Notes: generated from the sequence alone by a model not told the origin. Shown: positions 45,336 to 54,159, counted from the stretch's first letter. The stretch is 64,000 nucleotides of DNA from SAR202 cluster bacterium (GCA_016872285.1 VGZZ01000003.1:46898-110897), one strand, 5' to 3'. Numbers and translations: made by a program.

Positions 45336-45599
45336 GTGAGCAAGCGAAAAGATAGAGAGCGCTTCCTGGCCCAGCGGCGCGTCAACCCCGACTACACGGG
45401 GTTTCGAGGCCGCGGCGCCCCCGCGCCCTCCCCGGCTCCCACCGAGGCAGTCACCTGCTCTCGATGCGGCCGCAAGCGCAATGTGGCCGCGAATGTGGCT
45501 GCTCAGGCCCAAAAGGATGGCAAGTACATCTGCTCCATCTGCCAGGACGAACTGGCCGCCCAGCAGGCCGCTTCCCCCACTGACCCTTCGACTAGCTAG
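45336..45599 (+). CDS. Small zinc-ribbon protein following rplL
   Basis: 87 aa from a GTG at 45336. Basic N-terminus (SKRKDRERFLAQRRVNPDYTGFRG), Pro-rich stretch, then CSRCGRKRN...KYICSICQDELA, a two-CxxC zinc ribbon. Basic plus zinc ribbon suggests RNA, ribosome or polymerase contact (inference). It occupies the place where rpoB usually stands, ahead of a strong terminator. Not recognised as a named family. Confidence 0.7.
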   Translation: MSKRKDRERFLAQRRVNPDYTGFRGRGAPAPSPAPTEAVTCSRCGRKRNVAANVAAQAQKDGKYICSICQDELAAQQAASPTDPSTS

Positions 45600-45617
45600 G
45601 TAAACACCTCTGCGCTC

Positions 45618-45659
45618 AAAAGGACTGGGCCTCTCACATGAGAGGCCCAGTCCTTTTTT
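45618..45659 (+). terminator. Strong intrinsic terminator of the ribosomal operon
   Basis: AAAAGGACTGGGCCTCTCA (45618-45636) and TGAGAGGCCCAGTCCTTTT (45639-45657) give a 19-bp stem with a T tract to 45659. Confidence 0.95.
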
Positions 45660-46031
45660 GTGGTTCCTAATTTTTCTTTCCCTCTTCTCCCGTAGTCGGG
45701 AGAAGAGGGCTGTAAGCTCGCCGTGGCGAGATAAAGGGTGATGAGGGTGCCCCGACTAGTACCAAGGTTGGATCATTGTTCAAAGAAACCCGTGATGATA
45801 ATCCTTCTCTTCAGCGTTACGTAAAGTACCCCCATCATCAGGCTTTCCTCACCTTCCATAATGAAGAGCCCTATTCTCATCCCAAAACACCAAATTAGAC
45901 CCCTTCGTACGGTGCGCGTGTCATAAACGCCTGTGGTATAGTAATCAGCTAGCTAGCCTACAAGGAGCGCTGTGCACCTGGGCTACGCTTCATATCCCCA
46001 CTAAACCCAGGTGCCTAATCTAGGTCTTTCT
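45660..46031. other. Intergenic region with palindromes
   Basis: No gene found. CCCTCTTCTCCCG (45680-45692) and CGGGAGAAGAGGG (45697-45709) form a 13-bp inverted repeat with TAGT loop, followed by CTCGCC-GT-GGCGAG and a GGGTGATGAGGGTG tract; together these resemble short dispersed intergenic repeats. TATAGT near 45943 may be a -10 for the following kinase remnant. Confidence 0.5.
45680..45709. repeat. 13-bp inverted repeat (possible dispersed palindromic element)
   Basis: Perfect arms of 13 nt separated by 4 nt, outside any gene and after an already complete terminator. Only one copy was seen in the window. Confidence 0.5.
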
Positions 46032-47097
46032 ATGCCTCAGTCGGCAGCCAATCGGTCCAGCGCTAAGCCGGCTCCTGCTAAACGAAAAATCCTCATCGCT
46101 GACGATGAGGAAATGATTCAGGAGCTGCTCACAACCCTTGTGGCGCCTCTCCGCTGCGACGTCCTTACCGCCCGGGATGGCGACGCCGCCCTGGACCTTA
46201 TAAAAAGCGAGCATCCCCATCTGGTAATCCTGGACGTCGCCATGCCCAAAAGGACTGGACTCCAGGTCGTCAAAAGCCTCAAGTCTGACCTTGCCACCTC
46301 GTCCATCCCCATCGTCCTCGTAACCGCCCTGACCTCCGAGACCGACATAAAGATGGGCCTCGACTCCGGCGCCGACGCGGTCATAGGGAAACCTTTCAGC
46401 ACCCAGGCCGTCCTTGATACCGTCGGCAAGCTCCTGGAAACCCAAACAGCCTCCACCAAGGGCGCGGAGGAGTCGCGGTCGACTAAGCCCGAACCCTCCT
46501 TCGAAACCATGACCCGCAGCCAGCTCCTCATCTACGCCAAGGAGCTAGGCGACCTGTATCGAAAAACCGAGGTATTGAACGAAGACCTCCAGCAGCAACG
46601 CCAGGAGACCTTCCACTTCTTCAACGTCCTCTGCCACGAAATTCGCACAGCCCTGACGCCCATCGTCTCCTCCACCGGCCTCCTCGCGGAAACCATGAAG
46701 GCCCCACCCCAAAGCACCGACGCCAGACTGTTGAACAATATTGCCGCGGGCGTGGAAATCCTGAAAGCGCGGGTGGAGGAGCTGCTGGAGCTGGCCGGAC
46801 TGCAGACCAAGGCCTTCAAGGTATCCTTTACATCTGTAGACGTTAAAGCCCTTCTCCACGAGACCTGCGATATCCTCCAGCCCGCGGCACGGCGCAACCA
46901 CCAGCGTATCGCCCTCCATATAAAGGACAACCTGGCCCCCCATACAGGCCGATAGAAGCAGGCTTCAGCAGGTCTTTCTCAACCTCCTGACCAACGCCCT
47001 CAAATACAGCCCTACCAAAGGTGTCGTCGAGGTGAGGGCCGACGACAGCGGCGGAAATCTAATCAAAGAATTTGTTTCGCCCCCACAAAACGAATAA
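46032..47097 (+). pseudogene. Hybrid response-regulator/histidine kinase, frameshifted and truncated
   Basis: The first frame (46032-46955) encodes a receiver domain (KRKILIADDEEMIQELL, phospho-Asp in LVILDVAMPKRTG, Lys in VIGKPFS) and a dimerisation helix with the phospho-His in NVLCHEIRTALTPI. It stops at a TAG at 46953. One base out of frame, from 46951, the kinase continues as DRSRLQQVFLNLLTNALKYSPTKG, the N-box of the ATPase domain; removing one C in GGCC near 46949 would restore it. The continued frame then ends at 47097 without the G1, F and G2 boxes. Two lesions point to a decayed gene; an assembly error could explain only the first. A GTG at 46011 is an alternative start. Confidence 0.8.
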
Positions 47098-47108
47098 GTT
47101 CTGGTGCC

Positions 47109-47891
47109 CTACCTCCCCAGCAGGTCCAAATACCACCCATACGCCCCCTCCCCCGCCAGCAGCAGCGCGATGGCCGATGCGGCCAAAAACGGCCCGAAAG
47201 GCATCACGTCCTTGCGCTTCATTCCCCTTATCTTCATCAGCGCCAGCGCGGTCAGCCCGCTGACCACAAAGGCGATGAAGAAGGCCGCCAGGATATGCGG
47301 GAACCCCAGTACCGCCCCCATTAGACCCCCCATCTTTACATCCCCCTCCCCCATGCCGCCTCGAGACGCCACGTAGACCAACAGCATCGCCCCAAACCCC
47401 GTCCCTACACCGACCAGACACCTTAGGTACGCCTCGCCCACTGAATGTTCCATCCCCACCGGCCCCCATGGGAACGTGACCAGCGCCACGGGGAAGGCCG
47501 CTAGCAGCACCTTGTTCAGAATAAGCCTGTGTTCCATGTCGATAAAGAAGATGATCAGGAACACGCTTATGTTAACTATCGCGATAAGCGTCTCTACATT
47601 GGCGCCGTACAGATACGCCGCCGCGCCGAAGAGCGCCCCGGCCCCCGCCTCCACCACCGGTACCCTCACCGGAATCCGCGCCCCGCAGTACCGGCACCGC
47701 CCTCGAAGCCACAGGTATGCCAGCAGCGGCGTCAGGGCGTATAGCTCAATGCGCTTGCTGCAGGCGTCGCAGTGGGACTTCCCAGAGACCAGAGACTCGC
47801 CCCGCGGCAACCGGTCGATAGCCACGTTCATGAAGCTCCCCACCGCCACCCCCACCACCGCCAGGTAAGCGATGAGCGATGCGTCAGTCAT
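47109..47891 (-). CDS. Prepilin peptidase (A24, PilD/TadV-like)
   Basis: 260 aa from the ATG at 47891; a TTG 9 nt upstream is possible. Integral membrane aspartate protease that cleaves type IV prepilins or pseudopilins and may N-methylate them. N-terminal GSFMNVAIDRLPRGESLV, zinc pairs CDACSKR and CRYCGAR, second catalytic site GMGEGDVKMGGLMG. The full-length form with cytoplasmic zinc loop is closer to PilD than to short TadV. Divergent from the Flp-like pilin gene. Confidence 0.92.
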   Translation of the reverse strand: MTDASLIAYLAVVGVAVGSFMNVAIDRLPRGESLVSGKSHCDACSKRIELYALTPLLAYLWLRGRCRYCGARIPVRVPVVEAGAGALFGAAAYLYGANVETLIAIVNISVFLIIFFIDMEHRLILNKVLLAAFPVALVTFPWGPVGMEHSVGEAYLRCLVGVGTGFGAMLLVYVASRGGMGEGDVKMGGLMGAVLGFPHILAAFFIAFVVSGLTALALMKIRGMKRKDVMPFGPFLAASAIALLLAGEGAYGWYLDLLGR

Positions 47892-48043
47892 AGGAGCCAA
47901 TTATAGGTTCTGCCGCGCCCCGCAAAAACGCTCCCGCAAAGGCTTTTCACCCAAAAGTCCCCGCTCAGGCTTTTGTGGTACTATCTTGCCCAGCAGCAAG
48001 CGCGCCCGGCGCTGACAACCCAAGGCATCCCGAGGAGAAATTC

Positions 48044-48166
48044 ATGCAGTTCCTCAGAGTCCTTGCGAAGAAGCAGTCCGCTCTTAGCCGTGCCGAATGG
48101 GCCGTCTTCGGCGCTATTGTAGTGGTACTGGCCGTCCTCGCCGCCGGCGCCATCACCCGGAGTTGA
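48044..48166 (+). CDS. Flp/Fap-type pilin-like small protein
   Basis: 40 aa, GAGGAGAAA 4-10 nt upstream of the ATG. MQFLRVLAKKQSALSRAEWAVFGAIVVVLAVLAAGAITRS-type layout: short basic leader, then AEW followed by a hydrophobic helix, as in Flp pilins (G/A-x-x-x-x-E-Y plus helix). A Glu at +2 from the helix start is kept, but the residue before it is Arg-Ala rather than the classical G. Beside a prepilin peptidase this suggests an orphan pilin pair; no other tad genes here. Confidence 0.6.
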   Translation: MQFLRVLAKKQSALSRAEWAVFGAIVVVLAVLAAGAITRS

Positions 48167-48202
48167 AAATTGGGCCAGGGAGTCCCCCAAGGAGTCCCAA
48201 AG

Positions 48203-48910
48203 ATGCAAGATACACCCGCCCCTTACACCGCCATGATTCGGGACCTCCCCACCGAGGAGCGCCCCAGGGAACGCCTCAAAGCCTTTGGCCCCTCCGCCCT
48301 CAGCAACACCGAGCTTCTCGCTATCCTCTTGCGCACCGGAGTCACCGGCGAAAGCGTTATGGGTCTTTCCTCCCGCGTCATCCGCCGCTTCCAGGGCCTC
48401 GCCGGCCTGGCCCGCGCCTCCTACTCCGAACTCTGCTCTGAGCACGGCATCAGCGAGGCCAAAGCCTGCCAGCTCCTCGCGGCCCTGGAGCTGGGGCGCC
48501 GGTACTCGTCCCTCCAGCCCGAGGAGACCCCTAGAATCAGTTCGCCGCGAGATATCGCCAACCTCCTCATGGGCGAGATGTCCTTCCTACAGCAAGAACA
48601 CTTGCGAGTAGTAGTCCTCAACACCAAGAACCAGGTTCAGGGCATAAGCCGGGTGTATATCGGCAACGTCAACTCGGCCATGGTGCGTGTGGCGGAAATC
48701 TTCAAGCCCGCCGTCACCCAGAACTGCCCCAACGTCATCGTCGTCCACAACCACCCCTCCGGCGACCCCACCCCCAGCGCCGACGACATCGCCATCACCC
48801 GCCAGCTGGTGGGCGCTGGCAAGCTCCTGGACATAGAGCTTCTCGACCACATCATCATCGGCGGCGGCAACCAGTTCTTTAGCATGAAGGAGAAAGGGCT
48901 GGGTTTCTAA
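48203..48910 (+). CDS. radC: RadC-family JAMM protein
   Basis: 235 aa from the ATG at 48203 with AAGGAG upstream (a TTG at 48170 is less likely). N-terminal helix-hairpin-helix part (RERLKAFGPSALSNTELLAILLRTG) and C-terminal MPN/JAMM metal site VHNHPSGDPTPSADD with E-type upstream residues. Historically named for DNA repair, actual function unsettled. Complete length. Confidence 0.93.
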   Translation: MQDTPAPYTAMIRDLPTEERPRERLKAFGPSALSNTELLAILLRTGVTGESVMGLSSRVIRRFQGLAGLARASYSELCSEHGISEAKACQLLAALELGRRYSSLQPEETPRISSPRDIANLLMGEMSFLQQEHLRVVVLNTKNQVQGISRVYIGNVNSAMVRVAEIFKPAVTQNCPNVIVVHNHPSGDPTPSADDIAITRQLVGAGKLLDIELLDHIIIGGGNQFFSMKEKGLGF

Positions 48911-48977
48911 GCGGGCCTTGCGCCTGCCATTAGGGTAGGGGACAATGGCGCCTGACCTCTTCTATTACGGAGGTAAT

Positions 48978-49307
48978 ATGCCTTTCTTTTACAATGCTAA
49001 GGATCGAAAAGCTAAAGAGATTGTCAAAGGCGGACGCATCCGCAGCTTCTGGGGCAAGAACACCCTCCTGTCCTACGTGGACATTGACCCTAACGTAGAG
49101 GTGCCGCGGCACACCCATACCCAGGAGCAGTCCGGCATTATGTTAGAGGGCAAAATGGAGATGGGCATCGGCGACGAGGTCCGGGTACTCTCCCCTGGCG
49201 ACATGTATATCATCCCGCCCGGCGTGGAACACTACGCCAAGACCTCGTCCTCCAAGGCCAAGGTGCTGGACATCTTCGCCCCTGTCCGTGACGACTACAA
49301 GTACTAG
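48978..49307 (+). CDS. Cupin domain protein
   Basis: 109 aa from the ATG at 48978, chosen for GGAGGT 4 nt upstream; an ATG at 48945 is weaker. Cupin motif 1 PRHTHTQEQSGIMLEGKM and motif 2 DMYIIPPGVEHYA supply His/Glu/His metal ligands. Substrate unknown. The stop overlaps the convergent CoA-transferase stop by 4 nt. Confidence 0.87.
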   Translation: MPFFYNAKDRKAKEIVKGGRIRSFWGKNTLLSYVDIDPNVEVPRHTHTQEQSGIMLEGKMEMGIGDEVRVLSPGDMYIIPPGVEHYAKTSSSKAKVLDIFAPVRDDYKY

Positions 49308-50641
49308 CCCAGCCGCTCTTTGTAGTCGACGTCGTAGTCCTGTATCCAGCCCAACAACTTCTGCTGCTCCAGCGGCAGCGGCCTCGGCGACGACGCGCCC
49401 ACCGGGCTCCTTCCGATAACTCCCTCCCGCTCCAGCCTGGCGACGTCTCCGGCGCTCAGCCCCAGGATGTCCCGCAGTACATACTCGTTGGCCTCCCCCA
49501 GCGACGGGCCGGGGCCTTGTATCCGAGACTCCATGCCTGAGCTTCGCCATCCTCTGCTGATGTAAGGCTTCTCACCTATGCCGCTGTCCGGGCTATGATG
49601 CACACCCTCAAAGAACCCTCGAGCCTTGTAATGCGTATCCTTGAACATATCCCGCGCTTTCATCACCACCCCGCAGGGCACCCCCACTGACTGCAACGTA
49701 TTCATGATTTCATGCTTATCCCGCGTTCGAGTCCACTCGCTGATCCACCTGTCAACCTCGTCCTGCCGCTCGTATCGCGACGCCGGGTCCGCATACTTAG
49801 GGGATTTCGCCAACTCCAGCTTCCCAATAGCCCCGCACAAGGTCTGCCACTCCTGGTCATCCCGCACCGCTATGGTCACCCACTCGTCGTCACCTCTGCA
49901 TGGATAGCACCCGTGGGGCGACCAGCTTAGATGTCGGTTGCCCAATGGCCTTTGTCTTCGGCCATTGAAAGCGTGGTCCAAGATACCTTCGCCCACAAAC
50001 GACGCACCAACCTGGTACATCGCCAGGTCTATCCACAGGCCTCGCCCTGTGCGCCGACGGTGTATCAGCGCCGCCATCAGCGCGAAGACCGCCGTCCATG
50101 CCGCGATGAAGTCGGTGTAAGAGTTGCCAATCTTGGCCGGGACGCCATCGTAGGCCATAAAGGCGCCGGTGCCGTGCACCGACTCCAATGTGGCCGCCAC
50201 CGCCCCATACTCGCTCCATGGCCCCGAATGCCCGTAGCCTGTGTTGGACAGCAGAATGATGTCCTCTTTCAGCTTCTTCAGGCTAGGATAGTCCAGCCCG
50301 AAGCGGCGGCTCACTCGAGGCGTATAGTTCTCAATGACCACATCGCTTTTGGCGATGAGCTGCTTCAGCGGTTCCAAGGCATCGCCCTTTGTCAGATCCA
50401 ACGTCAGGCTGCGCTTGCCTCGATTCAGTGTATGGAATGTCCCAGATCTCTCCCACCACAATTCCCCCGGCTGGTTATCAGGCAGCGCGAAAAGCTGCAA
50501 TCGAGTGTCCGGTATGTGACACGCCTCCACCCGGATAACCTCCGCTCCCATGTCCGCCAGGTGCGCCGCTGCGTAAGGCATGGCGTACACACGGCTCACG
50601 TCCACCACTCGAAGGCCTTTCAAGGGTAACGCATCGCTCAT
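49304..50641 (-). CDS. Family III CoA-transferase (CaiB/BaiF)
   Basis: 445 aa from the ATG at 50641, which overlaps the upstream gene stop as ATGA; a GTG 12 nt earlier is possible. The family moves CoA between carboxylates. N-terminus LKGLRVVDVSRVYAMPYAAAHLADMGAEVIRVE is typical; the catalytic Asp lies in RGLWIDLAMYQVG. Third gene of a coupled MaoC/CaiB/CaiB operon. The substrate cannot be predicted, though the pairing recalls heteromeric CoA-transferases. Confidence 0.9.
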   Translation of the reverse strand: MSDALPLKGLRVVDVSRVYAMPYAAAHLADMGAEVIRVEACHIPDTRLQLFALPDNQPGELWWERSGTFHTLNRGKRSLTLDLTKGDALEPLKQLIAKSDVVIENYTPRVSRRFGLDYPSLKKLKEDIILLSNTGYGHSGPWSEYGAVAATLESVHGTGAFMAYDGVPAKIGNSYTDFIAAWTAVFALMAALIHRRRTGRGLWIDLAMYQVGASFVGEGILDHAFNGRRQRPLGNRHLSWSPHGCYPCRGDDEWVTIAVRDDQEWQTLCGAIGKLELAKSPKYADPASRYERQDEVDRWISEWTRTRDKHEIMNTLQSVGVPCGVVMKARDMFKDTHYKARGFFEGVHHSPDSGIGEKPYISRGWRSSGMESRIQGPGPSLGEANEYVLRDILGLSAGDVARLEREGVIGRSPVGASSPRPLPLEQQKLLGWIQDYDVDYKERLG

Positions 50642-51834
50642 ATGACCCCCCACCTGCGAAGTAGTGACATCTCCTCCTTGCCATAACCCAGCATTCCGCA
50701 GTAGACTTCCTCATTGTGCTGGCCCAACAGCGGCGCGGGCCTTTGCATCCGATAACTACCCTCGCTCAATCTGACGATTTCCCCCGGAAATTCAACTCCA
50801 TCAGCCTCCAGGTTCGTCCCTTTCGTGTAGAACCCTCGCGATCGAAGCTGCGGACATTCAAATAAATCACCCGCGTCCTGCACCATACCAAAAAGCAGGC
50901 GCCGCTCCGCTGAAGCGTGGAACAAATCTTTTCTGTTCCACTTCCACAGCCCCTTGATCAGTAGGTCGTATAGCTCCGGCCCGTGGGCTATGCGGCCCTC
51001 TGCAGTAGAAAACTTCGGGGCCTTCATCTCCTCCACGCCCAATAGTTCCACCGCCACCTCCCACGGCTGCGACCCCTGGGCTGAGGGCAGGACGTATCCA
51101 TCGGCGCAAGGCATAACCTCGTCCAGGCCCGAGTTCATCGGCGACCGCCGGCCTCGTACCGCGCCCATGTAAGCGTAGGACGATACAGCTTGCACCAGAT
51201 GGAGTGCCATGCACTCGGTAATCGACACATCGATGTGCTGGCCCTTTGATGTAGCCATGCCCTGATACACCGCCGCCAGCGTCGCTCCCGCCGCCTGCGT
51301 CCCTGCCACGTACAGCGACTGGTCCAGGGCATTGCGGATGGGCTCCTTATCGGCGTCGCCGGACAGGTACATCAGCCCGCTCATGGCCGTGGTGACGATA
51401 TCGCTAGCCTTATAGTCACGGTACGGCCCCATCTGGCCGAAGGGCGTAATGGATGTCATGACCAGAGACGGGTTCTCACTGGACAGCGCCTCATATCCCA
51501 TACCAAAGCCCTTTAGGTGCGATGGCGAATGGCCCTCCACCACCACGTTCGCCCACTGGGCTAGTCTCTTGAGAATCAAGCAGCCCGTCGGCGACACGAT
51601 ATCCAGAGTTATCGACCGCTTGTTGGTGTTCAGGTACAGGAATGGTATGCTTTTCTCAGCGTGGGGCGTGTTACCAACAAAAGGCCCATGGCGTCGCAGC
51701 ACATCCCCGCTGCCGGGTGCCTCTAATTTGATGACATCGGCACCGTAGTCTGCCAGCAATCGAGCGCAAAAGGAGGATGCCTTGCCGCCTCCCAATTCCA
51801 GAATCTTGATGCCGTCCAACACCTGCCCCAGCAA
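50638..51834 (-). CDS. Family III CoA-transferase (CaiB/BaiF), second member
   Basis: 398 aa. LDGIKILELGGGKASSFCARLLADYGADVIKLEAPGSGD at the N-terminus, catalytic Asp in GQHIDVSITECM. Overlaps the downstream CoA-transferase by ATGA, so the two may be subunits of one enzyme (as in SmtAB of Chloroflexus) or act in sequence. Starts 3 nt after the MaoC-like gene stop. Confidence 0.9.
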   Translation of the reverse strand: MLGQVLDGIKILELGGGKASSFCARLLADYGADVIKLEAPGSGDVLRRHGPFVGNTPHAEKSIPFLYLNTNKRSITLDIVSPTGCLILKRLAQWANVVVEGHSPSHLKGFGMGYEALSSENPSLVMTSITPFGQMGPYRDYKASDIVTTAMSGLMYLSGDADKEPIRNALDQSLYVAGTQAAGATLAAVYQGMATSKGQHIDVSITECMALHLVQAVSSYAYMGAVRGRRSPMNSGLDEVMPCADGYVLPSAQGSQPWEVAVELLGVEEMKAPKFSTAEGRIAHGPELYDLLIKGLWKWNRKDLFHASAERRLLFGMVQDAGDLFECPQLRSRGFYTKGTNLEADGVEFPGEIVRLSEGSYRMQRPAPLLGQHNEEVYCGMLGYGKEEMSLLRRWGVI

Positions 51835-51837
51835 TGG

Positions 51838-52893
51838 CTACTCCTCCCACTCCAGCGGCAGTCTCTTATCTCGCTTCGGCAGCGCCACTGTCGCTGAGCC
51901 TGTCGCGCTCTGCTGGCCTCGCTGGTTCCGCAGGCCGACCTCCAATTCCACCAGCCCGTAATGCCTCATATCTCTCGTAGCTGTGACCTTTCCATGGGCC
52001 GTCAACGAGTCGCCCGCATAGTCCATGCCGCGATGCTCGATGTAGTACCGCTTGAGCCACCCCTCATCCCCGGCGAAGCGCATCAGCATCTCGCCGATGT
52101 ACTGGTTCTTCAGGGTTCCGTTGACCACTACGTTAGGCAGCTTCTGAAGCAGCATGGTAAACGCCAGGTCCCAGTGGATTCGGGCGTAGTTGCCGTTGGC
52201 CGCCGCCCATCGTACCAGGTGGGTCGTGGTCACCGGGCCTTTCACCAGCGGCGTCACATCCTGCCCCACCGACACCTCCTCAAACCATCGCTGCGGTCCG
52301 ACCTTCCATCGCGGCCCCACCACCACCTCATTCCTGGACGGTGGCGATACCAGTGTCAGCTTCATCGTAGCCTCATTGACAGTGCCTTCCGCTTCCTCCC
52401 TCAACTCTCGAAATATATTCACCCGTTTGATCTTCACCACCACCTGGCCTTTCTGGTTGGTCTGTGTCTCCTCTCGATGCACAAAGGCCAGTAGCCCTGA
52501 CCGTCCCTCCTTCTCGTACACGTCCGTGACCCTATATTGACGAGTCATCGTGTCGCCAACATAGGCAGGTCGTACAAAGTTCCACTCGGCGCCGCCGTTA
52601 AAGCCGTAGCTTTTGATGCTGGTCGGTATCTCTAGAATCCCCTCCTGCCCCGCGCCAAAGTAGTTGATGGGCTGCTTCCACTCCTTCCACGTCGCCAGGG
52701 GAGGACAGATAAGGCGGCCAAAGCGGCTTCGTCCGGCATATGCCTCGTCGAGAAACATCGGGTGTGGAAATTCGATGGCGTCGGCCAGGTCGTAGACCAT
52801 CTCCCTGGATATAGGGAAGAGGTTGGCCTCCAGATCGGAAACCGTGCCGACCAGCGCCTTTACCTCCGGCGTCAACATGCTGCGACGAGCCAA
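51838..52893 (-). CDS. MaoC-like double hot-dog dehydratase
   Basis: 351 aa. The N-terminal half resembles the FAS1-like dehydratase part (WNFVRPAYVGDTMTRQYRVTDVYEKEGR), the C-terminal half the MaoC part (RWAAANGNYARIHWDLAF carrying the Asn/His catalytic pair, VNGTLKNQYIGEML). Likely hydrates or dehydrates an acyl-CoA. First gene of the operon with two family III CoA-transferases; mesaconyl-CoA-type chemistry is one possibility (inference). Confidence 0.82.
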   Translation of the reverse strand: MARRSMLTPEVKALVGTVSDLEANLFPISREMVYDLADAIEFPHPMFLDEAYAGRSRFGRLICPPLATWKEWKQPINYFGAGQEGILEIPTSIKSYGFNGGAEWNFVRPAYVGDTMTRQYRVTDVYEKEGRSGLLAFVHREETQTNQKGQVVVKIKRVNIFRELREEAEGTVNEATMKLTLVSPPSRNEVVVGPRWKVGPQRWFEEVSVGQDVTPLVKGPVTTTHLVRWAAANGNYARIHWDLAFTMLLQKLPNVVVNGTLKNQYIGEMLMRFAGDEGWLKRYYIEHRGMDYAGDSLTAHGKVTATRDMRHYGLVELEVGLRNQRGQQSATGSATVALPKRDKRLPLEWEE

Positions 52894-53012
52894 TGCACCC
52901 TCCTGCTCAAAGCTGAGGCGATGCTACATCGCTCTACGCTCAGGGTCAACGTCGCGTTTCCCGTTGTGATGCCTGATGCTATACTCCCCGCAACCTTCGC
53001 AGGAGTCTCGCC

Positions 53013-54152
53013 ATGTCCACCAAACCCAAAGCCTCGGGCGTCTATGAGCGCCTTGGCGTAAAGCCCATCATCAACGCCGCCGGAACTGTCACCCGTCTGG
53101 GCGGCTCAAGACCCCGGCCTGAAGTCCTTGATGCCATGGCCCAGGCCGCCGTGACTATGGTCAACATGGCCGAGCTTAATCACCAGGCCGGCGAGGTCAT
53201 CGCCCGCGCCACCGGCGCCGAGGCCGGGCTTGTCTGCAACGGCGCGGCGTCGGGCCTAATGCTTCAGGCTGCCGCTGTCATCGCCGGCAGTAACCCCGCC
53301 AGGATGGCCCGCCTGCCCGACACCGACGGCATGAAGAACGAGATCGTTATCCAGACTATGCACCGCTTTGTCTATGACCAGTCCTACCGCGCCGCCGGCG
53401 CTAAGCTGGTGACGGTGGGCGAGGCCCGCAAGTGCCAGGACTGGGAGCTGGAGGCGGCGATCAACGACCGCACCGCCGCCGTCGCCTACCTATTCTCGCC
53501 CTTCACCTGCAAGACGCCCCTGCCCCTGCCTAGAGTCGTTGAAATCGCCCATGCCCACGGTGTGCCCGTCATCGTCGACGCCGCTTCTATGGTGCCGCCC
53601 CGCGAGAACCTTCGTAAATACATTCGCCAGGGCGCGGACCTGGTGACCATCAGCGGCGGCAAGGGCATCCTGGGGCCGCAAGGCTCCGGCCTACTCTTCG
53701 GACGTAAGGACCTCATCGACGCCGCCTGGGCCAACGCCAGCCCCAACCAGTTCATCGGTCGAGGCATGAAGGTGTCCAAGGAGGAGATCGCCGGCTTCGT
53801 CACAGCACTGAATATATTCGTCAAGGAGGACGAGGCCGCGCAGATGGCCCGATTCCGCCGCATGAGCCAGCAGGTCGTCGACGCCCTCATAGAAGTCCCC
53901 GGTGTCAGCATGTCCATCCATCACGACGACCACGACTACCTCATCCCCTGCGCCCTTATAACTCTGACGAAAAGCTGGAAAGGCCGCCCTCGCGCCGAGT
54001 TATTGAAAGCCCTGGAGTCTGGCAACCCGCCCATTCACCTTCAGACCACCTACCAGCCCGAGTATGAAATGGCGGTGGACCCTTTCAACGTCTCAGAGGA
54101 GGAGCTGCCAGTTCTCATACGAAGGCTGAGGGAGGAACTGACGCGGCGGTAG
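53013..54152 (+). CDS. SelA/DgaE-fold pyridoxal phosphate enzyme
   Basis: 379 aa, AGGAG upstream. The sequence belongs to the selenocysteine synthase/D-glucosaminate-6-phosphate ammonia lyase group: KPIINAAGTVTRLGGSRP, LVCNGAASGLMLQAAA, and PLP Lys217 in ISGGKGILGPQGSG. The short form without the SelA N-terminal domain and the NAAGT-TRLGG opening favour a lyase or racemase-like role over true SelA. Single gene divergent from the CoA-transferase operon. Confidence 0.82.
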   Translation: MSTKPKASGVYERLGVKPIINAAGTVTRLGGSRPRPEVLDAMAQAAVTMVNMAELNHQAGEVIARATGAEAGLVCNGAASGLMLQAAAVIAGSNPARMARLPDTDGMKNEIVIQTMHRFVYDQSYRAAGAKLVTVGEARKCQDWELEAAINDRTAAVAYLFSPFTCKTPLPLPRVVEIAHAHGVPVIVDAASMVPPRENLRKYIRQGADLVTISGGKGILGPQGSGLLFGRKDLIDAAWANASPNQFIGRGMKVSKEEIAGFVTALNIFVKEDEAAQMARFRRMSQQVVDALIEVPGVSMSIHHDDHDYLIPCALITLTKSWKGRPRAELLKALESGNPPIHLQTTYQPEYEMAVDPFNVSEEELPVLIRRLREELTRR

Positions 54153-54159
54153 TTACAGT

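Noticed and set aside
48203..48910. RadC JAMM domain as the protease trimming MoaD GGCI
   Set aside because: It is a standard RadC with a helix-hairpin-helix N-terminus, 14 kb away; QbsD-like proteases are small stand-alone JAMM proteins.
53013..54152. Selenocysteine synthase (SelA) supporting the UGA peroxiredoxin
   Set aside because: The protein is short and lacks the SelA N-terminal domain; it fits the DgaE-like branch, so it is no evidence for selenocysteine synthesis.
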